Assembly (NCBI GenBank): GCA_035798135.1
Contig: JAPFBR010000001.1
Coordinates: forward strand, 1,116,001-1,180,000
DNA from: Sediminicola sp035798135
GTDB lineage: Bacteria > Bacteroidota > Bacteroidia > Flavobacteriales > Flavobacteriaceae
Direction: 5' to 3'
DNA: 64,000 nucleotides
The translations under genes were made by a program, and so were the position numbers. The notes beneath the pieces were generated by a model that was not told the DNA's origin, made no database searches, and saw only the letters and a program-made list of their open reading frames with translations. Positions 22,492 through 31,604 of the stretch are shown in pieces (the stretch's first letter is position 1; each line of letters starts with the position of its first letter).

Positions 22492-25293
22492 ATGGATAAA
22501 TATTCTTTTTTAAATGCTGCGCATACTTCCTTTTTCGCAGAACTATATGACAAGTATTTAACGAATCCAGATAACGTTGAGCCAAGTTGGCGTGCGTTTT
22601 TCCAAGGTTTTGACTTTGGCCAGGAAAGTTTGTTGGATGAAATGGATTTACCCACTTCATCTGCAGGTATGGCCATGCCCGATGGGCAAAATGTTGTCAT
22701 CCCCCAAACCCTTCAAAAGGAGTTTCAAGTTGTGAAGCTTATTGACGGATATCGAGGCAGGGGGCACTTGTTTACAAAGACCAATCCTGTTCGGGAAAGA
22801 CGACAATATTCCCCAACCTTGGCCATAGAGAACTTTGGCTTGGAGCCAGCTGATATGGATACCGTTTTTACAGCGGGACAAATACTTGGTATAGGCACCA
22901 GCACCTTGAGGGAAATCATTGAGCACTTACAGCGGATATATTGTGATGCCATTGGAGTGGAATACATGTACATAAGAACCCCTGAGCTCATTGAGTGGAT
23001 TCAAGAAAGATTGAATATAAACGACAACCACCCAAATTACAGTGACGACCGTAAAAAGCATCTACTGAGAAAATTAAATGAGGCTGTTTCTTTTGAAAGC
23101 TTTTTGCATACCAAATATGTTGGGCAGAAAAGATTTTCTTTGGAAGGAAACGAGACTTTGATCCCTGCCTTGGACGCCCTTGTGGAAAGAGCGTCGGAAA
23201 TGGGCGTGGAGCAGTTTGTGATGGGAATGGCCCATAGGGGAAGGTTGAGCGTGCTTACCAATATTTTCGGAAAATCACCTAAGGATATTTTTGGGGAATT
23301 TGACGGGAAGGATTATGAACAGGATATTTTTGATGGAGACGTAAAGTACCATTTGGGATGGACATCAGATAGAATGTCCGACAATGGGAATAAAATAAAA
23401 ATGAACATTGCACCCAACCCGTCCCATTTGGAAACGGTAGGAGCAGTTGTTGAAGGAATAACCAGGGCCAAGCAAGATGAATACTACCCTGATGATTTTT
23501 CAAAAGTATTGCCCATTATAGTACATGGTGATGCTGCCATAGCTGGGCAGGGCTTGGTATACGAATTGGTGCAAATGGCAAATTTGGACGGATACAAAAC
23601 AAATGGTACCATACATATCGTGGTAAACAATCAAATTGGGTTTACCACTAACTATTTGGATGCCAGAACCTCTACCTATTGTACCGATGTGGCAAAGGTG
23701 ACCTTGAGTCCGGTATTACATGTTAACGCGGATGATCCGGAGGCAGTGGTACACGCTTCCTTGTTTGCGTTGGAATATAGGATGACCTTTAAAAGGGATG
23801 TTTTTCTGGATTTATTGGGATATAGGAAATATGGGCATAATGAAGGTGATGAACCGCGATTTACCCAACCCAAATTGTACAAGGCAATTGCAAACCATCA
23901 GAATGCGAGAGACCTTTATGCAGCAAAATTAATTGCTGAAGGAATTATAGATGATACTTACGTATCTAAACTGGAGGAAGAATACAAGGCTTCGTTGGAA
24001 GAGGACTTGGAAGATTCCAGGAAGTTGGACAAAACGATCATTACGCCTTTCATGGCGGATGAGTGGAGAGGTTTTGAAGCGGTGCAGGAAGAGGAAATGA
24101 TGAAGCCTGTGGATACCACCTTCGATAAGGAGAAACTTACCGAGATTGCTAAAATCATTACAGCATTGCCAAAGGGTAAAAAGTTTATGCGCAAGGTTGA
24201 AAAGTTGATCGGGGACCGAAAGAAAATGTTCTTTGAAACGGATACTTTGGATTGGGCGATGGGAGAGCTTTTGGCATATGGTACGCTCTTACATGAAGGT
24301 TACAGTGTACGTATGTCGGGGCAGGATGTGGAGCGTGGTACTTTTTCACATAGACATGCAGTTGTTAAGGTGGAAGAAAGTGAAGAGGAGATCATGCAGT
24401 TGAACATGCTTTCCGAAGATCAGGGAAAATTTCAAATTTACAATTCCCTCTTGTCAGAATATGGGGTAGTTGGCTTTGATTATGGATATGCCATGGCAAG
24501 TCCAAATACCTTGACCATCTGGGAAGCACAATTTGGGGATTTCAGTAATGGGGCCCAGATCATGATTGATCAATATATTTCTGCGGCCGAGGATAAATGG
24601 AAACTTCAGAACGGTTTGGTGATGTTGTTGCCTCACGGCTATGAAGGACAGGGAGCAGAGCATTCATCGGCAAGGATGGAGCGATACCTGCAATTGTGTG
24701 CCAAGGATAATATGTACATTGCAGATTGTACGACCCCTGCAAACATGTTCCATTTGTTGCGCAGGCAAATGAAATCCAATTTTAGAAAACCTTTGATCGT
24801 ATTTACACCAAAAAGTTTGTTGCGTCACCCAAAAGCGGTTTCCACTGTTGACGAGATGGCCAATGGTAGGTTCCATGAGATCATAGACGATGCAGGTGCA
24901 GATGTGAAGAAGATAAAAAGTTTGGTGTTTTGTACCGGGAAGTTCTATTACGACCTTTTGGTAGTAAAAGAGGAAAATAATAGGGATGATGTGGCTCTTG
25001 TTAGAGTTGAGCAATTGTTTCCATTACCGGCCACCCAAATGAAGGATATCATGGCAAAATACAAAAATGCGGATGACATCGTATGGGCACAGGAAGAACC
25101 ACGAAATATGGGAGCTTGGAGCCATTTGTTAATGCATTTCAGTGAGGTATCCAAGTTCAGGGTGGCATCGAGAAGATTCTATGCTTCACCTGCAGCAGGG
25201 AGTGCCGTACGTTCCAAACGACGACACCAAGAAGTAATCGCTTATGTTTTTGATAAGACAAAGGACAACATGGTTAGAGAAAATATAAAATAA
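22492..25293 (+). CDS. sucA: 2-oxoglutarate dehydrogenase E1 component
   Basis: The 933-residue thiamine diphosphate enzyme opens with the E1o leader (YSFLNAAHTSFFAELYDKYL and a following PSWRAFFQGF) and contains GMAHRGRLSVLTNIFGK, HGDAAIAGQGLVYEL, RKYGHNEGDEPRFTQP, ERGTFSHRHAVV and LPHGYEGQGAEHSSARMER. It decarboxylates 2-oxoglutarate and passes the succinyl group to the lipoyl domain of E2 in the citric acid cycle. The sucB gene follows 27 bases later. The E3 subunit is not in the window. Confidence 0.96.
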   Translation: MDKYSFLNAAHTSFFAELYDKYLTNPDNVEPSWRAFFQGFDFGQESLLDEMDLPTSSAGMAMPDGQNVVIPQTLQKEFQVVKLIDGYRGRGHLFTKTNPVRERRQYSPTLAIENFGLEPADMDTVFTAGQILGIGTSTLREIIEHLQRIYCDAIGVEYMYIRTPELIEWIQERLNINDNHPNYSDDRKKHLLRKLNEAVSFESFLHTKYVGQKRFSLEGNETLIPALDALVERASEMGVEQFVMGMAHRGRLSVLTNIFGKSPKDIFGEFDGKDYEQDIFDGDVKYHLGWTSDRMSDNGNKIKMNIAPNPSHLETVGAVVEGITRAKQDEYYPDDFSKVLPIIVHGDAAIAGQGLVYELVQMANLDGYKTNGTIHIVVNNQIGFTTNYLDARTSTYCTDVAKVTLSPVLHVNADDPEAVVHASLFALEYRMTFKRDVFLDLLGYRKYGHNEGDEPRFTQPKLYKAIANHQNARDLYAAKLIAEGIIDDTYVSKLEEEYKASLEEDLEDSRKLDKTIITPFMADEWRGFEAVQEEEMMKPVDTTFDKEKLTEIAKIITALPKGKKFMRKVEKLIGDRKKMFFETDTLDWAMGELLAYGTLLHEGYSVRMSGQDVERGTFSHRHAVVKVEESEEEIMQLNMLSEDQGKFQIYNSLLSEYGVVGFDYGYAMASPNTLTIWEAQFGDFSNGAQIMIDQYISAAEDKWKLQNGLVMLLPHGYEGQGAEHSSARMERYLQLCAKDNMYIADCTTPANMFHLLRRQMKSNFRKPLIVFTPKSLLRHPKAVSTVDEMANGRFHEIIDDAGADVKKIKSLVFCTGKFYYDLLVVKEENNRDDVALVRVEQLFPLPATQMKDIMAKYKNADDIVWAQEEPRNMGAWSHLLMHFSEVSKFRVASRRFYASPAAGSAVRSKRRHQEVIAYVFDKTKDNMVRENIK

Positions 25294-25320
25294 TAACGCA
25301 TCTATTAAAATTATAAAATA

Positions 25321-26544
25321 ATGATTTTAGAAATGAAAGTTCCCTCTCCTGGGGAATCCATTACCGAGGTAGAAATAGCAGAATGGTTGGTTAAAGATGG
25401 TGATTATGTAGAGAAGGACCAGGCCATTGCTGAGGTTGATTCCGATAAGGCTACATTGGAACTGCCGGCGGAAGAAAGTGGGATTATCACTTTAAAGGCT
25501 GAGGTCGGTGATGCGGTTGCAGTAGGAGCTGTGATATGTTTGATAGACACCAGTGCCGAAAAACCGGCAGGTGCAGATAAAGTCGCTAGTGCAAAGGTTG
25601 ATAAAAAGGAAGAGGTAAAGGAGGAGCCAAAAAAACCTGCGGAACCTGCAAAAGCAAAAGAGACGTATGCGTCGGGGACAGCTTCCCCAGCGGCCAAGAA
25701 AATATTGGAGGAAAAGAATATGGATGCCTCTACCATCAAAGGCACCGGGAAGGACGGTAGAATCACCAAGGAAGATGCTGTCAATGCAGTTCCATCCATG
25801 GGTACTCCAATAGGAGGCCAAAGAGGTGAGAGCAGATCAAAACTTTCCATGTTGCGCCGTAAGGTAGCGGAACGTTTGGTGATGGTCAAAAATGAAACGG
25901 CCATGTTGACCACTTTTAACGAGGTGGACATGTCACCAATTTTTGAGCTTCGCAACCAATACAAAGAACAGTTTAAGGATAAGCACGGAGTGGGACTAGG
26001 TTTTATGTCGTTCTTTACAAAAGCCGTGATCAGGGCATTGCAGATGTATCCTTCGGTTAATTCCATGATCGATGGCAAAGAAATGATTTCCTTTGATTTT
26101 TGCGACATCAGTATTGCTGTATCCGGACCAAAAGGGTTGATGGTACCTGTAATTAGAAGTGCAGAGAACCTTTCTTTTAGAGGGGTAGAGAACGAAGTGA
26201 AGCGATTGGCAATTAGGGCTCGTGAGGGTGAGATTACGGTAGATGAAATGACAGGTGGCACCTTTACCATTACCAATGGCGGTGTTTTTGGTTCCATGTT
26301 GTCCACCCCTATTATCAACCCTCCACAAAGTGCAATTTTGGGGATGCATAATATAGTGGAAAGACCTATTGCCAAGGATGGCAAGGTAGTTATTGCTCCT
26401 ATTATGTATGTGGCCCTATCGTATGACCACAGAATAATTGATGGCAAGGAATCTGTAGGATTCTTGGTAGCCGTCAAAGAAGCATTGGAAAATCCGGTAG
26501 AATTACTATTGGACAATGATATCAACAAAGGTTTGGAGTTGTAA
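25321..26544 (+). CDS. sucB: Dihydrolipoamide succinyltransferase, E2 of 2-oxoglutarate dehydrogenase
   Basis: This 407-residue protein has an N-terminal lipoyl domain with the lipoylated lysine in EVDSDKATLEL (about residues 39-49), an Ala/Lys/Pro-rich linker, an E3-binding domain (ASPAAKKILEEKNMDASTIK and GKDGRITKEDAV), and a C-terminal acyltransferase domain ending in LSYDHRIIDGKESVGFL with the catalytic histidine. It forms the core of the complex with SucA. A strong terminator follows. Confidence 0.96.
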   Translation: MILEMKVPSPGESITEVEIAEWLVKDGDYVEKDQAIAEVDSDKATLELPAEESGIITLKAEVGDAVAVGAVICLIDTSAEKPAGADKVASAKVDKKEEVKEEPKKPAEPAKAKETYASGTASPAAKKILEEKNMDASTIKGTGKDGRITKEDAVNAVPSMGTPIGGQRGESRSKLSMLRRKVAERLVMVKNETAMLTTFNEVDMSPIFELRNQYKEQFKDKHGVGLGFMSFFTKAVIRALQMYPSVNSMIDGKEMISFDFCDISIAVSGPKGLMVPVIRSAENLSFRGVENEVKRLAIRAREGEITVDEMTGGTFTITNGGVFGSMLSTPIINPPQSAILGMHNIVERPIAKDGKVVIAPIMYVALSYDHRIIDGKESVGFLVAVKEALENPVELLLDNDINKGLEL

Positions 26545-26560
26545 ACTTCAAAATCCAGAT

Positions 26561-26595
26561 AAAAAAGAGGCCCGAAGTTTACTTCGGGCTTTTTT
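26561..26595. terminator. Bidirectional terminator after sucB
   Basis: GCCCGAAGT and ACTTCGGGC form a 9-bp stem with a 2-base loop, flanked by an A run and a T run. It overlaps the 3' end of the convergent gene at 26579. Confidence 0.88.
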
Positions 26596-27031
26596 GTTTT
26601 AGGTAGATGCACTTTTTGCCGTAATCAATAATGGCCTTTCCTTTCTTTAGGACATCGGCACCTATCACCCCATCAACCGGGAGGGCATTGTGGGAGATTA
26701 AAGCATCGTTGACGTGGATCAAATCGAACAGCACTATTTTAACTTTGCTTTTGGACCATTGCCCAATCTCAATAGTGTTCTTTATGGAAATTTGAGTCTC
26801 CATATTGGTGGCGCCTGCCCCTGCTGCTTTTATCTTGGAATTCATGGAGACCAACTCAAAATAGGAAATTTTATCAAGGCCAATACAGGTATTTGAGGCC
26901 CCTGTGTCCAAAATAAAGCGACCGGTAATGCCATTGATCTTTGCGGTGATCTCAAAATGGTCGGTTGCGGTAAGGACTAGAGGGACCTGAGTATAGTTTT
27001 TGCCAATTAAAAACTTTTTGAGGCTCTTCAT
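26579..27031 (-). CDS. Retropepsin-like aspartic protease family protein
   Basis: This 150-residue protein has the single-lobe aspartyl protease motif GRFILDTGASNTCIG near residues 36-50 and the flap-partner segment GVIGADVLKKGKAIIDYGKK near the end. Such proteins would act as dimers. It has no signal peptide, so it is cytosolic or attached by partners. Substrates are unknown. It is divergent from tatD, with 36 bases between the starts. Confidence 0.83.
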   Translation of the reverse strand: MKSLKKFLIGKNYTQVPLVLTATDHFEITAKINGITGRFILDTGASNTCIGLDKISYFELVSMNSKIKAAGAGATNMETQISIKNTIEIGQWSKSKVKIVLFDLIHVNDALISHNALPVDGVIGADVLKKGKAIIDYGKKCIYLKQKSPK

Positions 27032-27067
27032 TTATTTTTTTGGCTAAGATAAGGCTATTTTTGCGGC

Positions 27068-27835
27068 ATGATACTTACGGATACACATACACATTTATAC
27101 AGTGAAGCCTTTGATGATGATAGGGATCAGATCATAAAAAATGCCTTGGATCTAGGGGTTGAACGATTTTTTATCCCGGCCATAGATTCTTCTTATACCG
27201 CATCCATGCTCGCTTTGGAAAAATCTTATCCGGACAATATCTATCTTATGATGGGTCTGCATCCCACCCATGTGAAGGAAGGCTATTCCGAGGAATTGCA
27301 GCATGTAGAGGAAATGTTGTCCAAGCGTAAGTTTTATGCGGTAGGGGAAATCGGAATCGACCTGTATTGGGACAAGACCTTGTTGAAGGAACAGCAGAAA
27401 GCCTTTAAAATTCAGATTCAACTGGCCAAAAAATATAAATTGCCCATTGTTATTCACTGCCGGGATGCCTTTGATGAGATTTTTGACGTTTTGGAGGAAG
27501 AGAAAGGGGATGGATTATATGGAATCTTTCACTGTTTTACTGGAGATTTCCAGCAGGCTCAAAAGGCCATAGGCTATAATATGAAATTGGGAATTGGGGG
27601 TGTGGTAACCTTTAAAAACGGCAAAATAGATACCTTTTTGGACCAAATAAACCCCAAACATATCGTTTTGGAGACAGATTCTCCATATTTGGCGCCAGTG
27701 CCGTACCGAGGTAAAAGAAACGAAAGCGCTTATTTGATCAAAGTCTTGGATAAGCTTGCGGGGATCTACAATAGAAGTAAGGAAGAAATTGCCGAGATTA
27801 CAACGGCCAATTCCAAAGATGTGTTTGGAATATAA
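27068..27835 (+). CDS. tatD: TatD family metal-dependent hydrolase (deoxyribonuclease)
   Basis: The 255-residue TIM-barrel protein carries DTHTHLY at the N-terminus, AVGEIGIDLYWD, IVIHCRDA, IFHCFTGD and LETDSPYLAP, which are the full TatD metal-site set. TatD-type enzymes are 3'-5' exonucleases or D-aminoacyl-tRNA deacylase relatives. A perfect -7 box TATTTTTG at 27056-27063 would place transcript position +1 on the A of the ATG at 27068, so the message may be leaderless. The asparaginase gene follows 9 bases after the stop. Confidence 0.92.
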   Translation: MILTDTHTHLYSEAFDDDRDQIIKNALDLGVERFFIPAIDSSYTASMLALEKSYPDNIYLMMGLHPTHVKEGYSEELQHVEEMLSKRKFYAVGEIGIDLYWDKTLLKEQQKAFKIQIQLAKKYKLPIVIHCRDAFDEIFDVLEEEKGDGLYGIFHCFTGDFQQAQKAIGYNMKLGIGGVVTFKNGKIDTFLDQINPKHIVLETDSPYLAPVPYRGKRNESAYLIKVLDKLAGIYNRSKEEIAEITTANSKDVFGI

Positions 27836-27844
27836 ATAGAGAGA

Positions 27845-28879
27845 ATGGATATGGAAGATAAAACTAGGATCATGTTGATCTACACTGGAGGAACCATTGG
27901 GATGGTCAAGGACTACAGTACGGGCGCTCTAAAGGCTTTCAATTTTAAGAAATTGATAAAGCATATTCCAGAATTGAGTCAGTTGGACTGCAGCATAGAT
28001 AGCGTTTCCTTTGATACGCCCATTGATTCATCCAACATGAATATATCGCATTGGGTCTCTATGGCTTCCATCATAGAAGAGCATTATGAAAACTATGACG
28101 GGTTCGTTGTCCTGCATGGAAGTGACACCATGAGTTATACTTCCTCGGCCCTCAGCTATATGTTGGAACATTTGGCGAAACCTGTAATTTTTACCGGATC
28201 CCAGTTGCCCATAGGGGATTTGCGGACTGATGCAAAAGAGAATTTAATTACCTCTATTCAAATCGCTGCATTGCAAAATGCCAATGGTCCCGTTATCAAG
28301 GAGGTTTGTCTTTATTTTGAATATAAACTCTATAGGGCCAATAGGACCACTAAGTTCAATGCAGAACATTTTGAGGCGTTTGGTTCCTTAAATTATCCTG
28401 AACTGGCAGAATCTGGAGTGCATTTGAAGGTTAATTATGACCATTTATGGGTTGGCAATAGAAACAAAAAATTTATTGTCCACAAAAAAATGGATGATAA
28501 TGTGGCCATTTTAAAACTCTTTCCTGGTCTGAATAGATCTGTTCTGCTAAGTATTTTGCAAATTCCTGGACTAAAAGCCCTGGTTTTGGAAACATATGGT
28601 GCAGGAAATGCCCCTACGGACCCTTGGTTGTTGTCAGATTTAAAAGATGCAATAGATGGCGGGCTGCATATCGTAAACGTTACGCAGTGCTCAGGTGGAA
28701 GTGTTATTATGGGGCAATATGAAACAAGCGAGCATTTACAGAAACTGCAACTTATTAATGGTAAGGATATTACAACAGAGGCAGCCATTACTAAGCTTAT
28801 GTATCTCTTGGGGAGCAATGTTTCCGCAAAGTTGTTCAAAACTATTTTTGAAACATCCCTGAGAGGAGAAATGCAATAA
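27845..28879 (+). CDS. ansA: Type I (cytosolic) L-asparaginase
   Basis: The 344-residue product has both threonine motifs of the bacterial asparaginase fold: MLIYTGGTIGMVKD near residue 10-23 and VVLHGSDTMSYTSSAL near 92-107, followed by TGSQLPIGDLRTDAKEN. It has no signal peptide, so it belongs to the cytosolic AnsA type that releases aspartate and ammonia. It is probably co-transcribed with tatD. Confidence 0.93.
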   Translation: MDMEDKTRIMLIYTGGTIGMVKDYSTGALKAFNFKKLIKHIPELSQLDCSIDSVSFDTPIDSSNMNISHWVSMASIIEEHYENYDGFVVLHGSDTMSYTSSALSYMLEHLAKPVIFTGSQLPIGDLRTDAKENLITSIQIAALQNANGPVIKEVCLYFEYKLYRANRTTKFNAEHFEAFGSLNYPELAESGVHLKVNYDHLWVGNRNKKFIVHKKMDDNVAILKLFPGLNRSVLLSILQIPGLKALVLETYGAGNAPTDPWLLSDLKDAIDGGLHIVNVTQCSGGSVIMGQYETSEHLQKLQLINGKDITTEAAITKLMYLLGSNVSAKLFKTIFETSLRGEMQ

Positions 28880-28945
28880 ATTAACTGATTTAATTTCTTT
28901 TACTAGTAATTTTTTTGTTATTTGGCCTCCCTGAAACATAGGAAT

Positions 28946-29033
28946 AGAGAGGTGGCCGAGTGGTCGAAGGCGCACGCCTGGAAAGTGTGTATACCTCAAA
29001 AGGGTATCGAGGGTTCGAATCCCTTCCTCTCTG
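28946..29033 (+). tRNA. tRNA-Ser (anticodon GGA)
   Basis: The acceptor arms AGAGAGG (28946-28952) and CCTCTCT (29026-29032) pair fully. The anticodon stem CACGC/GTGTG encloses the loop CTGGAAA with anticodon GGA at 28980-28982. A long variable arm, as in class II tRNAs, and a T arm with TTCGAAT follow. The discriminator base is G and CCA is not encoded. This tRNA reads UCC and UCU. Confidence 0.96.
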
Positions 29034-29112
29034 CTTTTAAGTTTTAATTTTTTAATCGCAAATTTTTTTTATCTTTAACCCTATTAACTAACTAATTTTA
29101 AGTTTCAAAGAA

Positions 29113-29901
29113 ATGAAAAGATTATTCTCTATCCTGGCACTAGCTGGGTTGTTTGTACTAAGCGCAAATACCGTAAATGCAAAAGTTGGAGCAACCACAT
29201 TGGTTTCAAACCTTTCGTCGATAGCTACCACAGCAGTAATGTTACAAGATGAAGCACCTGCAGAAGCAGACAAAGGCTTTACTCAAGTATTGAAAGAACA
29301 GTTTATACAAGGTGGTGCCGGATTTATGGGTATCGTTCTTTTATGTTTGATTTTAGGTTTGGCAGTTGCTATTGAAAGAATTATTTTCTTAAATCTTGCA
29401 AGTACCAATACAACAAAACTTAAGCAAAGCGTAGAAGATGCTTTGGCTTCAGGCGGTATTGAAGCTGCAAAAGAAGTTTGTAGAAATACAAAAGGACCAG
29501 TTGCCTCCATATTCTACCAAGGATTGGATAGGGCTGGAGAAAGTGTTGAATCTGCTGAAAAAGCCGTTGTTGCTTATGGTGGTGTTCAAATGGGTCAATT
29601 GGAGAAAAATGTTTCTTGGTTGTCTTTATTTATCGCTGTTGCACCGATGCTAGGTTTCATGGGAACTGTAATTGGTATGATCCAAGCCTTCCAGAAGATT
29701 GCCGCAGTAGGTAACCTGAGTGCATCACTTATTGCTGGTGATATTCAAGTAGCGTTATTGACAACGGTATTCGGTTTGATCACTGCGATCATCCTTCAAA
29801 TTTTCTATAATTACATCATTGCCAAGATTGATGGTATTGTAAATGATATGGAAGATTCTTCAATCGCTTTGATTGATATGTTGGTAGATCACAAAAAATA
29901 A
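29113..29901 (+). CDS. exbB: MotA/TolQ/ExbB proton channel family protein
   Basis: This 262-residue protein has an N-terminal signal-like hydrophobic region (LFSILALAGLFVLSANTVNA), then the three-helix TolQ/ExbB core: GFMGIVLLCLILGLAVAIERI, LSLFIAVAPMLGFMGTVIGMI and a third helix near VALLTTVFGLITAIILQIF. It forms the proton channel that energises TonB-dependent outer-membrane transport. Together with a small membrane protein and two ExbD proteins downstream it forms the four-gene arrangement typical of flavobacteria. Confidence 0.92.
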   Translation: MKRLFSILALAGLFVLSANTVNAKVGATTLVSNLSSIATTAVMLQDEAPAEADKGFTQVLKEQFIQGGAGFMGIVLLCLILGLAVAIERIIFLNLASTNTTKLKQSVEDALASGGIEAAKEVCRNTKGPVASIFYQGLDRAGESVESAEKAVVAYGGVQMGQLEKNVSWLSLFIAVAPMLGFMGTVIGMIQAFQKIAAVGNLSASLIAGDIQVALLTTVFGLITAIILQIFYNYIIAKIDGIVNDMEDSSIALIDMLVDHKK

Positions 29902-29927
29902 GTTGCACCCTTAACACAGAAAGCGTT

Positions 29928-30371
29928 ATGCACAAAATATTAAAATATATATTGGTAGCCCTAAGCTTAATTGGTGCCCTTTTGTGGTTCCAGTTGCCTA
30001 GTGCAGATATGCCGGCTTCAGAGGCGGTAAATAGTACGCCAATGAACTTTATGTTCATCATTACGTACATTCTTTTAGGAATAGCGATTGTTTTTAGTTT
30101 GGGTTATGCCCTTAAAAACTTGTTCACGACTCCTGATAATATAAAGAAGGCGTTGTTCGCTTTGGGAGCTTTACTTTTGGTAGTTGCTGTATCTTACGGT
30201 TTGGCAACAGGTACTGATGTAGATCTTACAGCAATGGCCAATAAAGGTATTCCAACAACAGAAGGTACTGTTAAGACAATTGGAATGGGATTGAATGTGT
30301 TTTTCATTCTAACAGCCGTTGCCATTTTGTTGATGATCCTTCCTGGAATCAAAAAAATGTTTAGTAAATAA
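29928..30371 (+). CDS. Conserved membrane protein in the exbB-exbD cluster
   Basis: The 147-residue protein has four hydrophobic segments, for example YILVALSLIGALLWFQLP near the start, FMFIITYILLGIAIVFSLGY, and two more toward the C-terminus. It lies between exbB (26 bases before) and the first exbD (12 bases after). I know no named function; the conserved placement suggests an accessory part of the ExbB/ExbD motor (inference). Confidence 0.8.
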   Translation: MHKILKYILVALSLIGALLWFQLPSADMPASEAVNSTPMNFMFIITYILLGIAIVFSLGYALKNLFTTPDNIKKALFALGALLLVVAVSYGLATGTDVDLTAMANKGIPTTEGTVKTIGMGLNVFFILTAVAILLMILPGIKKMFSK

Positions 30372-30383
30372 AAATATATAGTT

Positions 30384-31010
30384 ATGGCAAGAAGAGGAAC
30401 ACCACCAGAGGTTAATGCCGGATCTATGGCAGACATTGCGTTCTTGTTACTAATCTTTTTCCTAGTGACCACCACTATTGAAACTGATGCAGGATTGGAT
30501 CGTATGTTGCCACCGATAGAGCCGCCTACCGAAGAACCGCCGATCATTAAGGAACGGAATATATTTACTGTTAATATCAACAGAAATGGACAGTTATTGG
30601 TTGAGAATGAATTGACCAATATTAAGGACCTTAGAAAGAAAGCTATGGCTTTCTTGGATAACGGTGGCGCAGCTTCGGGTACTCCTGAATACTGTAACTT
30701 CTGTCAAGGTAAAAGGGATGCTTCTTCTTCAGATAATCCTTCGAAAGCTATTGTTTCCTTAAAGAATGACCGGGAAACCAAGTATGGGACGTACATCACC
30801 GTACAGAACGAATTGGTAGGAGCGTATAATGATTTGCGTAATAGAGAAGCGCAAAGATTGTATAAGAGGGATTTTACAGAAATGGAGGCCTTATATCTAA
30901 ACCCAGAGACTCCATCATCTGTGCGTGACGAACTAAAGGAAAGGGTACAGAAAATTCAAGAATTGTTCCCACAGAAATTATCTGAGGCGGAAACAGCGAC
31001 GTCTAACTAA
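30384..31010 (+). CDS. exbD: ExbD/TolR family biopolymer transport protein (first)
   Basis: This 208-residue protein has one N-terminal membrane helix with the proton-path aspartate in GSMADIAFLLLIFFLVTT (about residues 14-31) and a large periplasmic domain. The segment around residues 86-115 contains YCNFCQGKRD, an insertion absent from classical ExbD. It works with ExbB and the second ExbD at 31032. Confidence 0.9.
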   Translation: MARRGTPPEVNAGSMADIAFLLLIFFLVTTTIETDAGLDRMLPPIEPPTEEPPIIKERNIFTVNINRNGQLLVENELTNIKDLRKKAMAFLDNGGAASGTPEYCNFCQGKRDASSSDNPSKAIVSLKNDRETKYGTYITVQNELVGAYNDLRNREAQRLYKRDFTEMEALYLNPETPSSVRDELKERVQKIQELFPQKLSEAETATSN

Positions 31011-31031
31011 AGAGAACTAAAACAATATAAA

Positions 31032-31514
31032 ATGTCAAAATTCAATAAGAAAAAGGATTCTGCTTTACCAGCCGTAAACACGGCTTCACTTCCGGATATT
31101 GTTTTCATGTTGTTGTTCTTCTTTATGACAGTGACCGTAATGAAAGATAGTACCTTGAAAGTGGAGAATACATTGCCAAATGCTTCTGAGATCAAGAAAT
31201 TGGAAAAGAAGGATAGGGTAATCTATATCTATGTTGGGACACCAACCCGTGAGTACCAAAAAGTTTATGGTAAAGAATCAAAGATTCAATTGAACGATAA
31301 ATTTGCCAGTGCTTCAGAAGTTGGGGATTATATTTTGGCAGAAAGGGCAAAAAAGCCACAGGAACTGCAAAATGTATTGACTACCGCACTTAAAGTGGAC
31401 AAAAACGCCAATATGGGTATCATATCCGATATTAAATTGGAATTGAGAAAAGTGAATGCCCTGAAAGTTAACTACACCACCTTTGAGGGTGACGCTTTCA
31501 GAAATTTACAGTAA
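31032..31514 (+). CDS. exbD: ExbD/TolR family biopolymer transport protein (second)
   Basis: This 160-residue ExbD paralogue has the membrane helix LPDIVFMLLFFFMTVTVM (about residues 18-35), with the conserved aspartate, and a periplasmic domain. Two distinct ExbD proteins in one cluster suggest a mixed ExbD dimer in the ExbB channel. A strong terminator ends the cluster. Confidence 0.9.
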   Translation: MSKFNKKKDSALPAVNTASLPDIVFMLLFFFMTVTVMKDSTLKVENTLPNASEIKKLEKKDRVIYIYVGTPTREYQKVYGKESKIQLNDKFASASEVGDYILAERAKKPQELQNVLTTALKVDKNANMGIISDIKLELRKVNALKVNYTTFEGDAFRNLQ

Positions 31515-31540
31515 GCTTAAAAATTATTAGTTTATAGATC

Positions 31541-31576
31541 AAAACGCTCCAAAATTAATTTGGAGCGTTTTTTTTA
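31541..31576 (+). terminator. Terminator after the exbB-exbD cluster
   Basis: AAAACGCTCCAAA and TTTGGAGCGTTTT form a 13-bp stem with a short AT loop and continue into a T run. Confidence 0.9.
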
Positions 31577-31604
31577 TATCTTAAAGTACTTTTAGCAGGT
31601 TTAT

